Under the pieces are notes generated by a model, which worked only from the letters and a program-made list of their open reading frames with translations, was not told the origin of the DNA and did not search any database. Shown piece after piece: positions 1-5,737 of a DNA stretch of 8,083 nt. Both the position numbers and the translations under genes were made by a program. Source of the stretch: JAJPIG01 sp035504735 (lineage in GTDB: Bacteria; Desulfobacterota; Binatia; Binatales; Binataceae); contig DATJRJ010000052.1 of the NCBI GenBank assembly GCA_035504735.1, positions 1-8,083 on the forward strand, read 5' to 3'. Numbering within the stretch: the stretch's first letter is position 1; every line of letters begins with the position of its first letter.

Positions 1-1110
1 GGCGCCGAAGACGCAGTTGAGAAACTGGCGAACGGGCGGATTGTGACCGTCAGCTGCGCCGACGGCGAAACCGGCAAAGTCTACGAGGGTAAGGTGCCCT
101 TTGAGGTGACGCGGGTTGCCGCTGCGGCGCTGCCCCGTCCGCGCACCGCGATCATGGTCAATTTGGGCAACCCGGAACTCGCCTACCGTACCGCGATGCT
201 GCCCAATGACGGGGTCGGCCTAGCGCGGATGGAGTTCATAATCAACGAACATATTGGTGTCCATCCCATGGCGCTTGTCCATCCGGAAAAGGTCAGCTCG
301 AAGAAGGCGCGCAACGCCATTACCAGGCTCGCGCGGCCTTATCAGCGGCCGCCTGATTTCTTTGTCGACCAGCTGTCGCAGGGAGTCGGCACGATCGCCG
401 CGGCCTTTTACCCCAAGCCGGTTATCCTGCGCCTGTCGGATTTCAAAACCAATGAATATGCCAGCCTGATCGGCGGCGCCGGGTTCGAGCCTAAAGAAGC
501 CAACCCGATGCTCGGATTCCGCGGCGCCTCGCGCTATGCCCACCCGGCTTACGCCGCAGGCTTTGCGCTAGAATGCGAGGCGCTCGCGCGCGTGCGCAAC
601 GAAATGGGCCTCATCAACCTGCGGGTCATGGTGCCCTTTTGCCGCCGCGTCGTCGAAGCAAAAACAGTCATTGAGACGATGGCTCGACATGGGCTCAAAC
701 GCGGCGACAACGGGCTCGCGATTTACGTGATGTGTGAGATCCCCAACAACGTCATCGAGATCGATGCCTTTGCCAAGTTGTTCGATGGCTTCTCGATCGG
801 CTCCAATGATTTGACGCAATTGACCTTGGGCGTCGATCGTGATTCGGAAATCGTCGCCTTCGATTTCGACGAGCGCGACCCCGGCATGCTCGAAATGCTG
901 CGGCTCGCGGTTACCGGCGCCAGGCGCAACCAACGCCACGTCGGGATTTGCGGCGAAGCGCCGGCCAACTACCCGGAGATCGCGCAGTTCCTCACTCGGC
1001 TGGGGATCGATTCGATCAGCGTCAACGCGGCCAGCTTGCTGCCGACTTTTACGGCTGTGCACGCGGCGGAGCAGCAGTTGGCGGTGTCGGGCTCCCTCGC
1101 CGCTCAGTAA
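1..1110 (+). CDS. ppsA: Phosphoenolpyruvate synthase, C-terminal part (5' end outside window)
   Basis: PEP synthase (pyruvate, water dikinase) converts pyruvate, ATP and water to PEP, AMP and phosphate in the cytoplasm and primes gluconeogenesis. The frame is open from base 1, so 369 C-terminal residues are present; the ATP-grasp domain and most of the phosphohistidine domain lie upstream of the window. What remains is the end of the swivelling domain (VTVSCADG near 46-69) and the complete PEP/pyruvate-binding TIM barrel. Visible family motifs are LPNDGVGLARMEFIIN, LRLSDFKTNEYA, NPMLGFRGASRY, FSIGSNDLTQL, DRDS and GICGEAP. The cysteine of GICGEAP (codon 949-951) is the expected catalytic acid. 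These match remembered E. coli PpsA almost motif for motif, whereas PPDK differs around them. pfkB follows 46 bp downstream on the same strand, so co-transcription is likely. No lesion is seen. Confidence 0.95.
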   Translation, partial: GAEDAVEKLANGRIVTVSCADGETGKVYEGKVPFEVTRVAAAALPRPRTAIMVNLGNPELAYRTAMLPNDGVGLARMEFIINEHIGVHPMALVHPEKVSSKKARNAITRLARPYQRPPDFFVDQLSQGVGTIAAAFYPKPVILRLSDFKTNEYASLIGGAGFEPKEANPMLGFRGASRYAHPAYAAGFALECEALARVRNEMGLINLRVMVPFCRRVVEAKTVIETMARHGLKRGDNGLAIYVMCEIPNNVIEIDAFAKLFDGFSIGSNDLTQLTLGVDRDSEIVAFDFDERDPGMLEMLRLAVTGARRNQRHVGICGEAPANYPEIAQFLTRLGIDSISVNAASLLPTFTAVHAAEQQLAVSGSLAAQ

Positions 1111-1122
1111 CCCCTATAGGGG
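1111..1122. other. 12-bp perfect palindrome directly after the ppsA stop
   Basis: Four C, TATA, four G form a perfect palindrome starting at the base after the ppsA TAA. In RNA this could form a four-pair GC stem with a four-base loop. It has no T tract and lies in a 46-bp gap before pfkB, so an RNA processing or partial attenuation element is more likely than a full terminator. It may also be chance. Confidence 0.3.
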
Positions 1123-1156
1123 ACCGGTGACGATCCAAAAAATGGAGCCCCTACTC

Positions 1157-2101
1157 ATGGCTGCAATCGTTACCTTGACCATGAACCCCGCCTTGGACAT
1201 CGCGACTTCGACGGACCGAGTGGAGCCGCACCATAAGCTTCGCTGCACGGTGCCCCGCTACGATCCCGGAGGCGGCGGCATCAACGTCGCGCGCGCGGTG
1301 CATGCCTTGGGCGGCGACGCGCTGGCAATATTCCCGATCGGCGGTCCGTCTGGAGAAATGATTCGGCTCATGTTGGAGCTGGAGGGCGTCGCCCATCAAC
1401 CGGTTACCATTGGCGGGTTCACGCGGGAGAGTCTCGCTATCGCGGAGCTCAAAAGCGGAAAACAGTTTCGCTTTATCCTGCCCGGACCCGAGCTGTCGCG
1501 GAACGACCAAGCGCGCTGTTTCGACCAACTAGCCGCGGCGGCTTCCGGCGCGCAATACATCGTCGCGAGTGGCAGTTTGCCGCCCGGCGTTCCTGACGAA
1601 TTCTATCGGCGGGTTGGCGAACTCGCCTGGGCGCAAGGAACGCGTTTTGTCCTCGATACCTCCGGCGCAGCGCTCAAACACGCCGGTCTCGGCGTCTATT
1701 TGATGAAGCCGAGCCTCCGCGAGCTTGCGGATCTGGCCGAGCACGAGATCCGCACGCCAAGCGACGAGGAGTGCGCGGCGCGCCAGCTCGTCGAACAAGG
1801 CCGTAGCGAGATCGTGATTGTTTCGCTCGGAGCGGAAGGCGCGCTGATGGCGAGCGCAGAGGGGTGCGAGTGCTTTGCCGCAATCCCGATCGAAGCAAAA
1901 AGCACGGTTGGCGCCGGGGACAGTATGCTCGCCGGCATCGTTCTCGGCCTGTCACGCGGGCGGCCCCTGCGCCAAGCCCTACGCTTTGGCATGGCAGCGG
2001 GCGCGGCGGCCTTGATGGGGAGCGGAACACAGCTGTGCTGTCGCGCCGATGTCGAGCGCCTCTATGCGGGGATGCCCGAAGTTTCATCTCTGCCGCAATA
2101 A
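1157..2101 (+). CDS. pfkB: 6-phosphofructokinase II, PfkB/ribokinase family
   Basis: This kinase phosphorylates fructose-6-phosphate to fructose-1,6-bisphosphate with ATP; a 1-phosphofructokinase or tagatose-6-phosphate kinase role is the main alternative in this family. The 314-aa length is normal (E. coli Pfk-2 is about 309). Residues 36-45 (DPGGGGINVA) are the N-terminal PfkB signature. GSLPPG lies mid-protein. STVGAGDSM holds the C-terminal signature with the anion hole and catalytic base Asp255. The stretches KLRCTVP, GGPSGE, MKPS and SLGAEGAL also follow the E. coli Pfk-2 pattern, which favours Pfk-2 over FruK. The open frame runs upstream into ppsA, but the ATG at 1157 is chosen because TGGAG at 1143-1147 sits nine bases before it and homologs begin M-x-x-IVTLTMNPALD. 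It probably forms an operon with ppsA, the gluconeogenic enzyme upstream. Confidence 0.93.
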   Translation: MAAIVTLTMNPALDIATSTDRVEPHHKLRCTVPRYDPGGGGINVARAVHALGGDALAIFPIGGPSGEMIRLMLELEGVAHQPVTIGGFTRESLAIAELKSGKQFRFILPGPELSRNDQARCFDQLAAAASGAQYIVASGSLPPGVPDEFYRRVGELAWAQGTRFVLDTSGAALKHAGLGVYLMKPSLRELADLAEHEIRTPSDEECAARQLVEQGRSEIVIVSLGAEGALMASAEGCECFAAIPIEAKSTVGAGDSMLAGIVLGLSRGRPLRQALRFGMAAGAAALMGSGTQLCCRADVERLYAGMPEVSSLPQ

Positions 2102-2135
2102 ATCAGCTGGCCAACGTGCGAGCGATATTGAACGT

Positions 2136-2155
2136 TGCCGACGATCGATCCGGCA
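2136..2155 (+). terminator. Weak hairpin downstream of pfkB
   Basis: TGCCG and CGGCA form a five-pair stem around ACGATCGATC, which can itself fold partly. It lies 34 bases after the pfkB stop and just before the FixK-like box of the next gene, where a terminator is expected. There is no T tract, so this is only a candidate. Confidence 0.25.
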
Positions 2156-2165
2156 TCGGATAAAA

Positions 2166-2179
2166 TTGATCCAGATCAT
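2166..2179. promoter_or_regulatory. FNR/FixK-type operator upstream of the 102-aa gene
   Basis: TTGAT-CCAG-ATCAT matches the FNR/FixK consensus TTGAT-N4-ATCAA in 9 of 10 half-site positions. Its centre (2172.5) is 66.5 nt before the ATG at 2239. CATAAA at 2201-2206 is centred 31 bp downstream and matches a sigma-70 -10 hexamer at four of six positions. That is the geometry of a class II activator site centred near -41.5. A redox-controlled promoter for the downstream genes is inferred. Confidence 0.65.
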
Positions 2180-2238
2180 CCACGTCCGATAATTACGAAC
2201 CATAAAGTTCCTTCTCAATCGGGTCGGGAGAAAGTGGG

Positions 2239-2547
2239 ATGACGAGCTACCGCGTGTGTTTCATGAACGAGTTTCCTAGAAATGATAAGCTTTTCCGCTG
2301 CTGTCAGCGATCGGTCCTCATTCGATCGGCGCGTAGTCGCGAGAGAGCACTCAAGGCGGCGAAGAAGCGGTTCGCCAGGCTCGAAGGCATTCCCCACTGG
2401 AAGATTCATGCATCATTCATCGAGATCGAACCTGTAGATATCAGATCGATTTCAGAGGCTGTAGGCCCGCAGCCGGAAGCTTCTGATCGCGCGCGAGGGC
2501 AACGTTCCGCCGAACGCATGCATAAAGCGAAAGTTGACTTAGCTTAA
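2239..2547 (+). CDS. Conserved-looking small protein of unknown function (102 aa)
   Basis: I cannot name the family; it resembles small hypothetical proteins I recall from bradyrhizobia. The ATG at 2239 has GGGAG at 2226-2230, eight bases upstream. The protein is strongly basic in its middle. By eye it reads as a compact alpha/beta fold: strand SYRVCFMNE (3-11), strand RSVLIRS, a long basic helix ERALKAAKKRFARLEG, strand KIHASFIEIEPVD, then a polar tail from about residue 75 with many Glu, Arg and Ala. Cys7 and the pair Cys21-Cys22 are the only cysteines. There is no signal peptide or membrane segment, so it is probably cytoplasmic. A FixK-like box with a plausible -10 lies upstream, and the broken CBS gene follows 65 bp later on the same strand. 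A role in the low-oxygen response is inferred from promoter and context only. Confidence 0.75.
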   Translation: MTSYRVCFMNEFPRNDKLFRCCQRSVLIRSARSRERALKAAKKRFARLEGIPHWKIHASFIEIEPVDIRSISEAVGPQPEASDRARGQRSAERMHKAKVDLA

Positions 2548-2569
2548 CTGCCGATTTTACGAAGTTCTA

Positions 2570-2589
2570 GGCGGGCGACGCTGCCCGCT
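2570..2589 (+). other. GC-rich hairpin between the 102-aa gene and the CBS gene
   Basis: GCGGGC (2571-2576) and GCCCGC (2583-2588) are exact inverted repeats with a six-base loop, extended by one G-T pair. It lies 11 bases before the GAGG ribosome-binding site of the CBS gene. With no T tract it could be an attenuator, an RNA stabiliser or a weak terminator. Confidence 0.35.
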
Positions 2590-2612
2590 GTGAGCTGACG
2601 AGGTTGGCGACT

Positions 2613-3028
2613 ATGCGAAAGGTGTCGGACATCGTGAGGGGCCAGGACCCGGTGATCCTCCCGCCGAACGCGACGGTAAAAGAGGCCTGCAAACGCATGC
2701 GCGAGCGCCGCGTTGGCGGGGTTCTGGTGATCGAGGAAGATCACCGCCTCGCCGGCATCTTTACGGGGCGGGATACGGTCTACTGAGTTTTGGCCGAAGG
2801 GAAGAGCGCGGCCCGGCCGGCTCCAGCCGAGATCATGACTCCTGACCCAACCACTATTCCGTCGGGCAAAACGGCGATCGACGCACTGCGCTTGATGACA
2901 GACGGCCGCTGTCGTCATTTACCGCCCGTCGACGGCGGCAAAGTCGGGGGGATCGGCTACTTTTCGATTATAGCGGTCTGGAACTGGACCTCTTCGACGA
3001 GGAGGCCGGTCTATGGGGGCGGAGTTGA
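2613..3028 (+). pseudogene. Broken tandem CBS-domain protein (nonsense plus frameshift)
   Basis: Proteins of this kind carry two CBS motifs that form a Bateman module binding adenine nucleotides, usually as a regulator or stress protein in the cytoplasm. The start is ATG 2613, with GAGG at 2600-2603 nine bases upstream, giving MRKVSDIV. The first CBS motif runs through VKEACKRMRERRVGGVLVIEE to GIFTGRDTVY and meets TGA at 2784-2786. Reading on in the same frame gives VLAEGKSAARPAPAEIMTPD and then the second motif (KTAIDALRLMTDGRCRHLP), so the TGA replaces a sense codon, plausibly CGA (Arg). After VGGI the frame changes near 2955-2964: the next phase gives FDYSGLELDLFDEEAGLW, stopping with TGA at 3026-3028. 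The span of 416 nt is one base short of 139 codons, as a single deletion would leave. Some TGA readthrough cannot be excluded, but the second lesion argues for a pseudogene. Confidence 0.85.
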
Positions 3029-3239
3029 CTGCTGCGTCAACCGTTGCCTAAGTCGTGACGGCCACGCACACTCCCAATTTTCGGCGGATGCGTTCGGGAC
3101 GAATATCGATGACGTTGGGATTTTTGGAAATTGCGCGACGCACGCGCCGCTATCTTTGTCACCATTCCCCCAATCGGCGATGGTGCCTCGCCTGCTCGGG
3201 CGAAGGTTCGCCATTCGCCGTTTCACTGTCGCTCGCTTA
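3029..3239. other. Stretch without an assignable gene
   Basis: Between the end of the CBS pseudogene and the stop of the minus-strand 191-aa gene I see no gene. Plus-strand frames stay open here, but they continue antisense across the 191-aa gene and have no good ribosome-binding site. A short minus-strand frame (about 3053-3151) reads RRAISKNPNVIDIRPERIRR, which looks protein-like but is bounded by stops and unrecognised. A gene remnant is possible. Confidence 0.4.
3199..3212 (-). terminator. Inverted repeat downstream of the 191-aa gene
   Basis: GGCGAA and TTCGCC are exact six-base arms around two bases, so the real stem would be five pairs with a four-base loop. It lies 28 bases past the stop of the minus-strand gene at 3240. 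No T tract follows on the minus strand, so it is a weak terminator candidate. Confidence 0.25.
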
Positions 3240-3815
3240 TCACGATGGAACGTGCGCAGCGATGTCCTCGCTGGGACCGACATGCGGCGGCGTGAAACCA
3301 ATCGGCGGCGATGCGACCGGCGTTGCGGCCATTACCGGCGGCTGCATCTGAATAAGCCTCTCCCACAGGATGTGAATGCTGCGATGGGTCGCCTCATTGA
3401 TGTAAACGTGGCCGACCTGGTCGAAGCCAAATAAAGTGGCGTCGTGATTTTTGCAAACCTGTTGAAACACCTGATCGATGATCGTGAAACATTCGACGAG
3501 TCGAGATTCGGTAAGGCGCGTGTGGTGCATGATGTCGGCTATGCCGAGCGCATGCAGACTGGGATTACCATTCACGATCGGTGCACGCGCGAGCTCCAGA
3601 AAGATCTGAGCTGTCGCAAAGTCGCCCCGAATAGATTCGAACACCTGCAGAGCCTCATCGGGGCTGCAGGCAGCCAGCTCAGCCGGATGGCCCGGATGTT
3701 CCTGGTGGGCCTCCATCAGCGCCCGAAGGTCTGCCGCAATCTCATTCGCGATCCATTGGCGGACCGCCGGCGGCGCCGACCTCACTTGTTCCGGAGAAAA
3801 TGTAAAGCTGGTCAT
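3240..3815 (-). CDS. Hypothetical protein of unknown function (191 aa)
   Basis: I do not recognise a named domain; similar hypothetical proteins beginning MTSFTFSPEQVRSAPP are in my memory of Rhodopseudomonas/Bradyrhizobium genomes. The ATG at 3815-3813 has GGGAG (3826-3822) six bases upstream. The protein is soluble-looking, with no signal peptide or membrane span. Residues 9-36 and 52-77 look helical. The central part (HALGIADIMHHTRL, then ECFTIIDQVFQQV) looks helical and His-rich. A sheet-like segment ATLFGFDQVGHVYINEATHRS follows. The C-terminus is Pro-rich and probably disordered (PPIGFTPPHVGPSEDI). Cysteines are at 50, 109 and 121. It is transcribed away from the ABC operon. A near-perfect FixK-like box lies 66.5 nt upstream of its start, the same distance as for the 102-aa gene, so low-oxygen induction is likely; its molecular role is unknown. 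Confidence 0.8.
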   Translation of the reverse strand: MTSFTFSPEQVRSAPPAVRQWIANEIAADLRALMEAHQEHPGHPAELAACSPDEALQVFESIRGDFATAQIFLELARAPIVNGNPSLHALGIADIMHHTRLTESRLVECFTIIDQVFQQVCKNHDATLFGFDQVGHVYINEATHRSIHILWERLIQMQPPVMAATPVASPPIGFTPPHVGPSEDIAAHVPS

Positions 3816-3874
3816 CGATATCTCCCTTTGAACGCGTTCGCAGGCATATTGGATATCGATAGCGCTAAGCGGCT

Positions 3875-3888
3875 TTGATCCAGGTCAA
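3875..3888. promoter_or_regulatory. FNR/FixK-type operator for the 191-aa gene (divergent region, left box)
   Basis: TTGAT-CCAG-GTCAA has TTG-N8-CAA with a four-base spacer and fits the FixK/FNR consensus; only the inner G differs from strict ATCAA. The centre (3881.5) is 66.5 nt before the minus-strand ATG at 3815. On that strand TCCAAT (3853-3848) lies about 31 bp from the box centre and matches a -10 hexamer at four of six positions. This fits a class II activator promoter firing leftward. A contribution to the rightward ABC operon is possible, since the site is nearly symmetric. Confidence 0.75.
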
Positions 3889-3921
3889 TCGCCCATCGCC
3901 GCGAAGTCGCGCGGAGTCTTA

Positions 3922-3935
3922 TTGATGCAGGTCAT
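3922..3935. promoter_or_regulatory. FNR/FixK-type operator for the ABC operon (divergent region, right box)
   Basis: TTGAT-GCAG-GTCAT fits the FixK/FNR pattern less well than the left box (last base T instead of A, inner G). The centre (3928.5) is 63.5 nt before the GTG start at 3992, close to the spacing at the other two boxes, and 47 bp from the left box. I see no good -10 hexamer about 32 bp downstream, so its activity is less certain. Confidence 0.5.
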
Positions 3936-3991
3936 GGCGCTGGCTTCGAATTTGCGAGATCGGTTCAGCATCTGCCGACCGGGGAAAAGCC

Positions 3992-5728
3992 GTGGAATAT
4001 CACGCGGAAGTATTGACGGGAGGGAGATGGCTCCAGCGCCTCCCAAGCTGGCGCGATCTTGCCGCAGCACTACTGGTCTTGTGTATCGTGATCCTGCTCG
4101 GGGTCGGCGCGCATCAGATGGTGGCCCCATTCGTCGCCGCGCGGCAAGCAACGATCTCGCTGTCACCAACAGTACTCCCGTACTATACGCTTCATACAAT
4201 AATGCGGATGCTGGCGGCACTCGTTGCGTCTCTGATATTTACCTTTACTTATGCAACGCTAGCGGCCAAAAATCGGCGTGCAGAACTAGTGCTGATCCCG
4301 ATTCTCGACGTCCTGCAATCGGTTCCGATCCTCGGCTATCTCTCGTTCACTGTCGTCTTCTTTGTATCCCTATTTCCCGGCAATGCATTAGGGCCGGAAC
4401 TTGCTGCAATATTCGCGATCTTTACCAGTCAGGCCTGGAACATGGCGTTCAGCTTCTATCAATCGCTGAGAACCGTTCCTCACGATCTCGACGAAGCAAG
4501 CCGCAGCTTCCGCGCTTCGGGTTGGCAGCGATTCTGGAGACTCGAGGTGCCGTTCGCAATGCCCGGGCTCATCTGGAACATGATGATGTCGATGTCGGGA
4601 GGATGGTTCTTTGTCGTGGCTGCTGAGGCCATCTCCGTCGGCGATGTCCAAATCGCTCTCCCTGGTGTCGGCTCTTACGTTGCGACTGCGATCGAGCACC
4701 GCGATCTCGCGGCAATCGGTTGGGCGATCGCAGCGATGACGCTCGCGATCATAATTTATGACCAGCTGCTGTTCCGGCCGATGGTGGCGTGGGCCGATAA
4801 ATTCCGCTTCGAGCAGACCGCGTCGCAAGTTGTGCCGAGAAGTTGGGTGCTAGACCTGTGTCATCGATCGAGAATGCCGAGCTGCCTCGATGCACCGATC
4901 CGAACCTGGTTGCGTAGGGCGGCACGTGCTCGGCTGGCGCTCCCGGAGGATTTTCGATACTTCGTTTGTTGGTGGTTGTCGTATCGCGCCGGCGATGTGA
5001 TCCGATACAGCCTCTTCATCGGCGGCGTCGCCTATGTCGGATCGAAGCTCATCGGTTCTGTCGGGTCAGATCTGTCCTGGGCCGATCTTCGGACAGCTAT
5101 ACTGAATGGCGGCCTCACGCTCCTGCGCGTCGTCGTCCTGATCCTGCTGGCGTCGATGATCTGGGTTCCGATCGGGGTCGCGGTCGGTCTGAGGCCCAAG
5201 CTGAGGGAGAGGGTTCAACCGCTCGCTCAGTTTCTGGCGGCGTTCCCGGCCAACCTTCTCTTTCCGGTGGCGGTATATTTGATCCTGCGCTTCGACCTCA
5301 CCCCCAAAATCTGGCTCAGCCCATTGATGATCCTGGGAACGCAATGGTACATCCTATTCAACGTTATCGCTGGCGTCAGCGCGTTTCCGAGCGATTTTAG
5401 GGAAGCTGCCGCGAGTTTTCGCGTGCGGCCCTGGCGGTGGTGGCGGGAGGTGATGCTCCCGGGCATTTTTCCTTATTACGTCACCGGCGCGATCACGGCC
5501 TCCGGCGGTGCGTGGAATGCAAGCATCGTTTCCGAGGCGGTCAGCTGGGGACCGACCAGACTGAGCGCGTCGGGACTGGGCGCCTATATCGCGCAGATGA
5601 CCGCGGCCGGCGACTATCCGCGGATCGCTCTCGGGATTGCGGTAATGTCGGTCCTCGTCATCGCTATGAACCGGCTGTTATGGCGCCCCCTTTATGTCTT
5701 CGCGGAACGTCGGACAAGGCTGGATTAG
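3992..5728 (+). CDS. ABC transporter permease, two fused BPD_transp_1 domains (NitT/TauT-like)
   Basis: This inner-membrane channel has two permease domains in one 578-aa chain, so one polypeptide can supply both halves of the pore. The N-terminal half has a first membrane segment at about 23-42, further segments through FSFYQSLRTV, and an EAA coupling loop starting E168-A169 (EASRSFRASGWQRFWRLEVP). The second half, from about residue 320, repeats the plan with its EAA loop at E471-A473 (EAAASFRVRPWRWWREVMLP). The loops are 303 residues apart, as expected for an internal duplication. A hydrophilic linker at roughly 270-325 joins the halves. The start is GTG at 3992, with GGGGA (3981-3985) six bases before it; no in-frame ATG is better placed. 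The ATPase follows after nine bases. The family is nitrate/sulfonate/bicarbonate-like by similarity, but no substrate-binding protein is encoded here, so substrate and direction are unknown. Confidence 0.88.
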   Translation: MEYHAEVLTGGRWLQRLPSWRDLAAALLVLCIVILLGVGAHQMVAPFVAARQATISLSPTVLPYYTLHTIMRMLAALVASLIFTFTYATLAAKNRRAELVLIPILDVLQSVPILGYLSFTVVFFVSLFPGNALGPELAAIFAIFTSQAWNMAFSFYQSLRTVPHDLDEASRSFRASGWQRFWRLEVPFAMPGLIWNMMMSMSGGWFFVVAAEAISVGDVQIALPGVGSYVATAIEHRDLAAIGWAIAAMTLAIIIYDQLLFRPMVAWADKFRFEQTASQVVPRSWVLDLCHRSRMPSCLDAPIRTWLRRAARARLALPEDFRYFVCWWLSYRAGDVIRYSLFIGGVAYVGSKLIGSVGSDLSWADLRTAILNGGLTLLRVVVLILLASMIWVPIGVAVGLRPKLRERVQPLAQFLAAFPANLLFPVAVYLILRFDLTPKIWLSPLMILGTQWYILFNVIAGVSAFPSDFREAAASFRVRPWRWWREVMLPGIFPYYVTGAITASGGAWNASIVSEAVSWGPTRLSASGLGAYIAQMTAAGDYPRIALGIAVMSVLVIAMNRLLWRPLYVFAERRTRLD

Positions 5729-5737
5729 GGGTGCGGG

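Noticed and set aside
839..1156. Upstream extension of the pfkB frame, antiparallel in phase to ppsA
   Set aside because: It overlaps well-supported ppsA coding sequence in another frame. The good ribosome-binding site and the family's usual N-terminus place the start at 1157.
3025..3040. TTGAC and GTCAA inverted repeat, at first sight an FNR-type box
   Set aside because: The spacer is six bases instead of four, and it lies at the end of the CBS pseudogene with no gene start at a suitable distance.
3055..3351. Plus-strand open frame of 98 codons
   Set aside because: It has a GTG-type start with no convincing ribosome-binding site, no recognised motif, and its second half is antisense to the 191-aa gene.
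2790..3434. Plus-strand open frame of about 214 codons
   Set aside because: Its first part is the second CBS motif of the broken gene; the rest is out-of-phase sequence and the antisense of the 191-aa gene.
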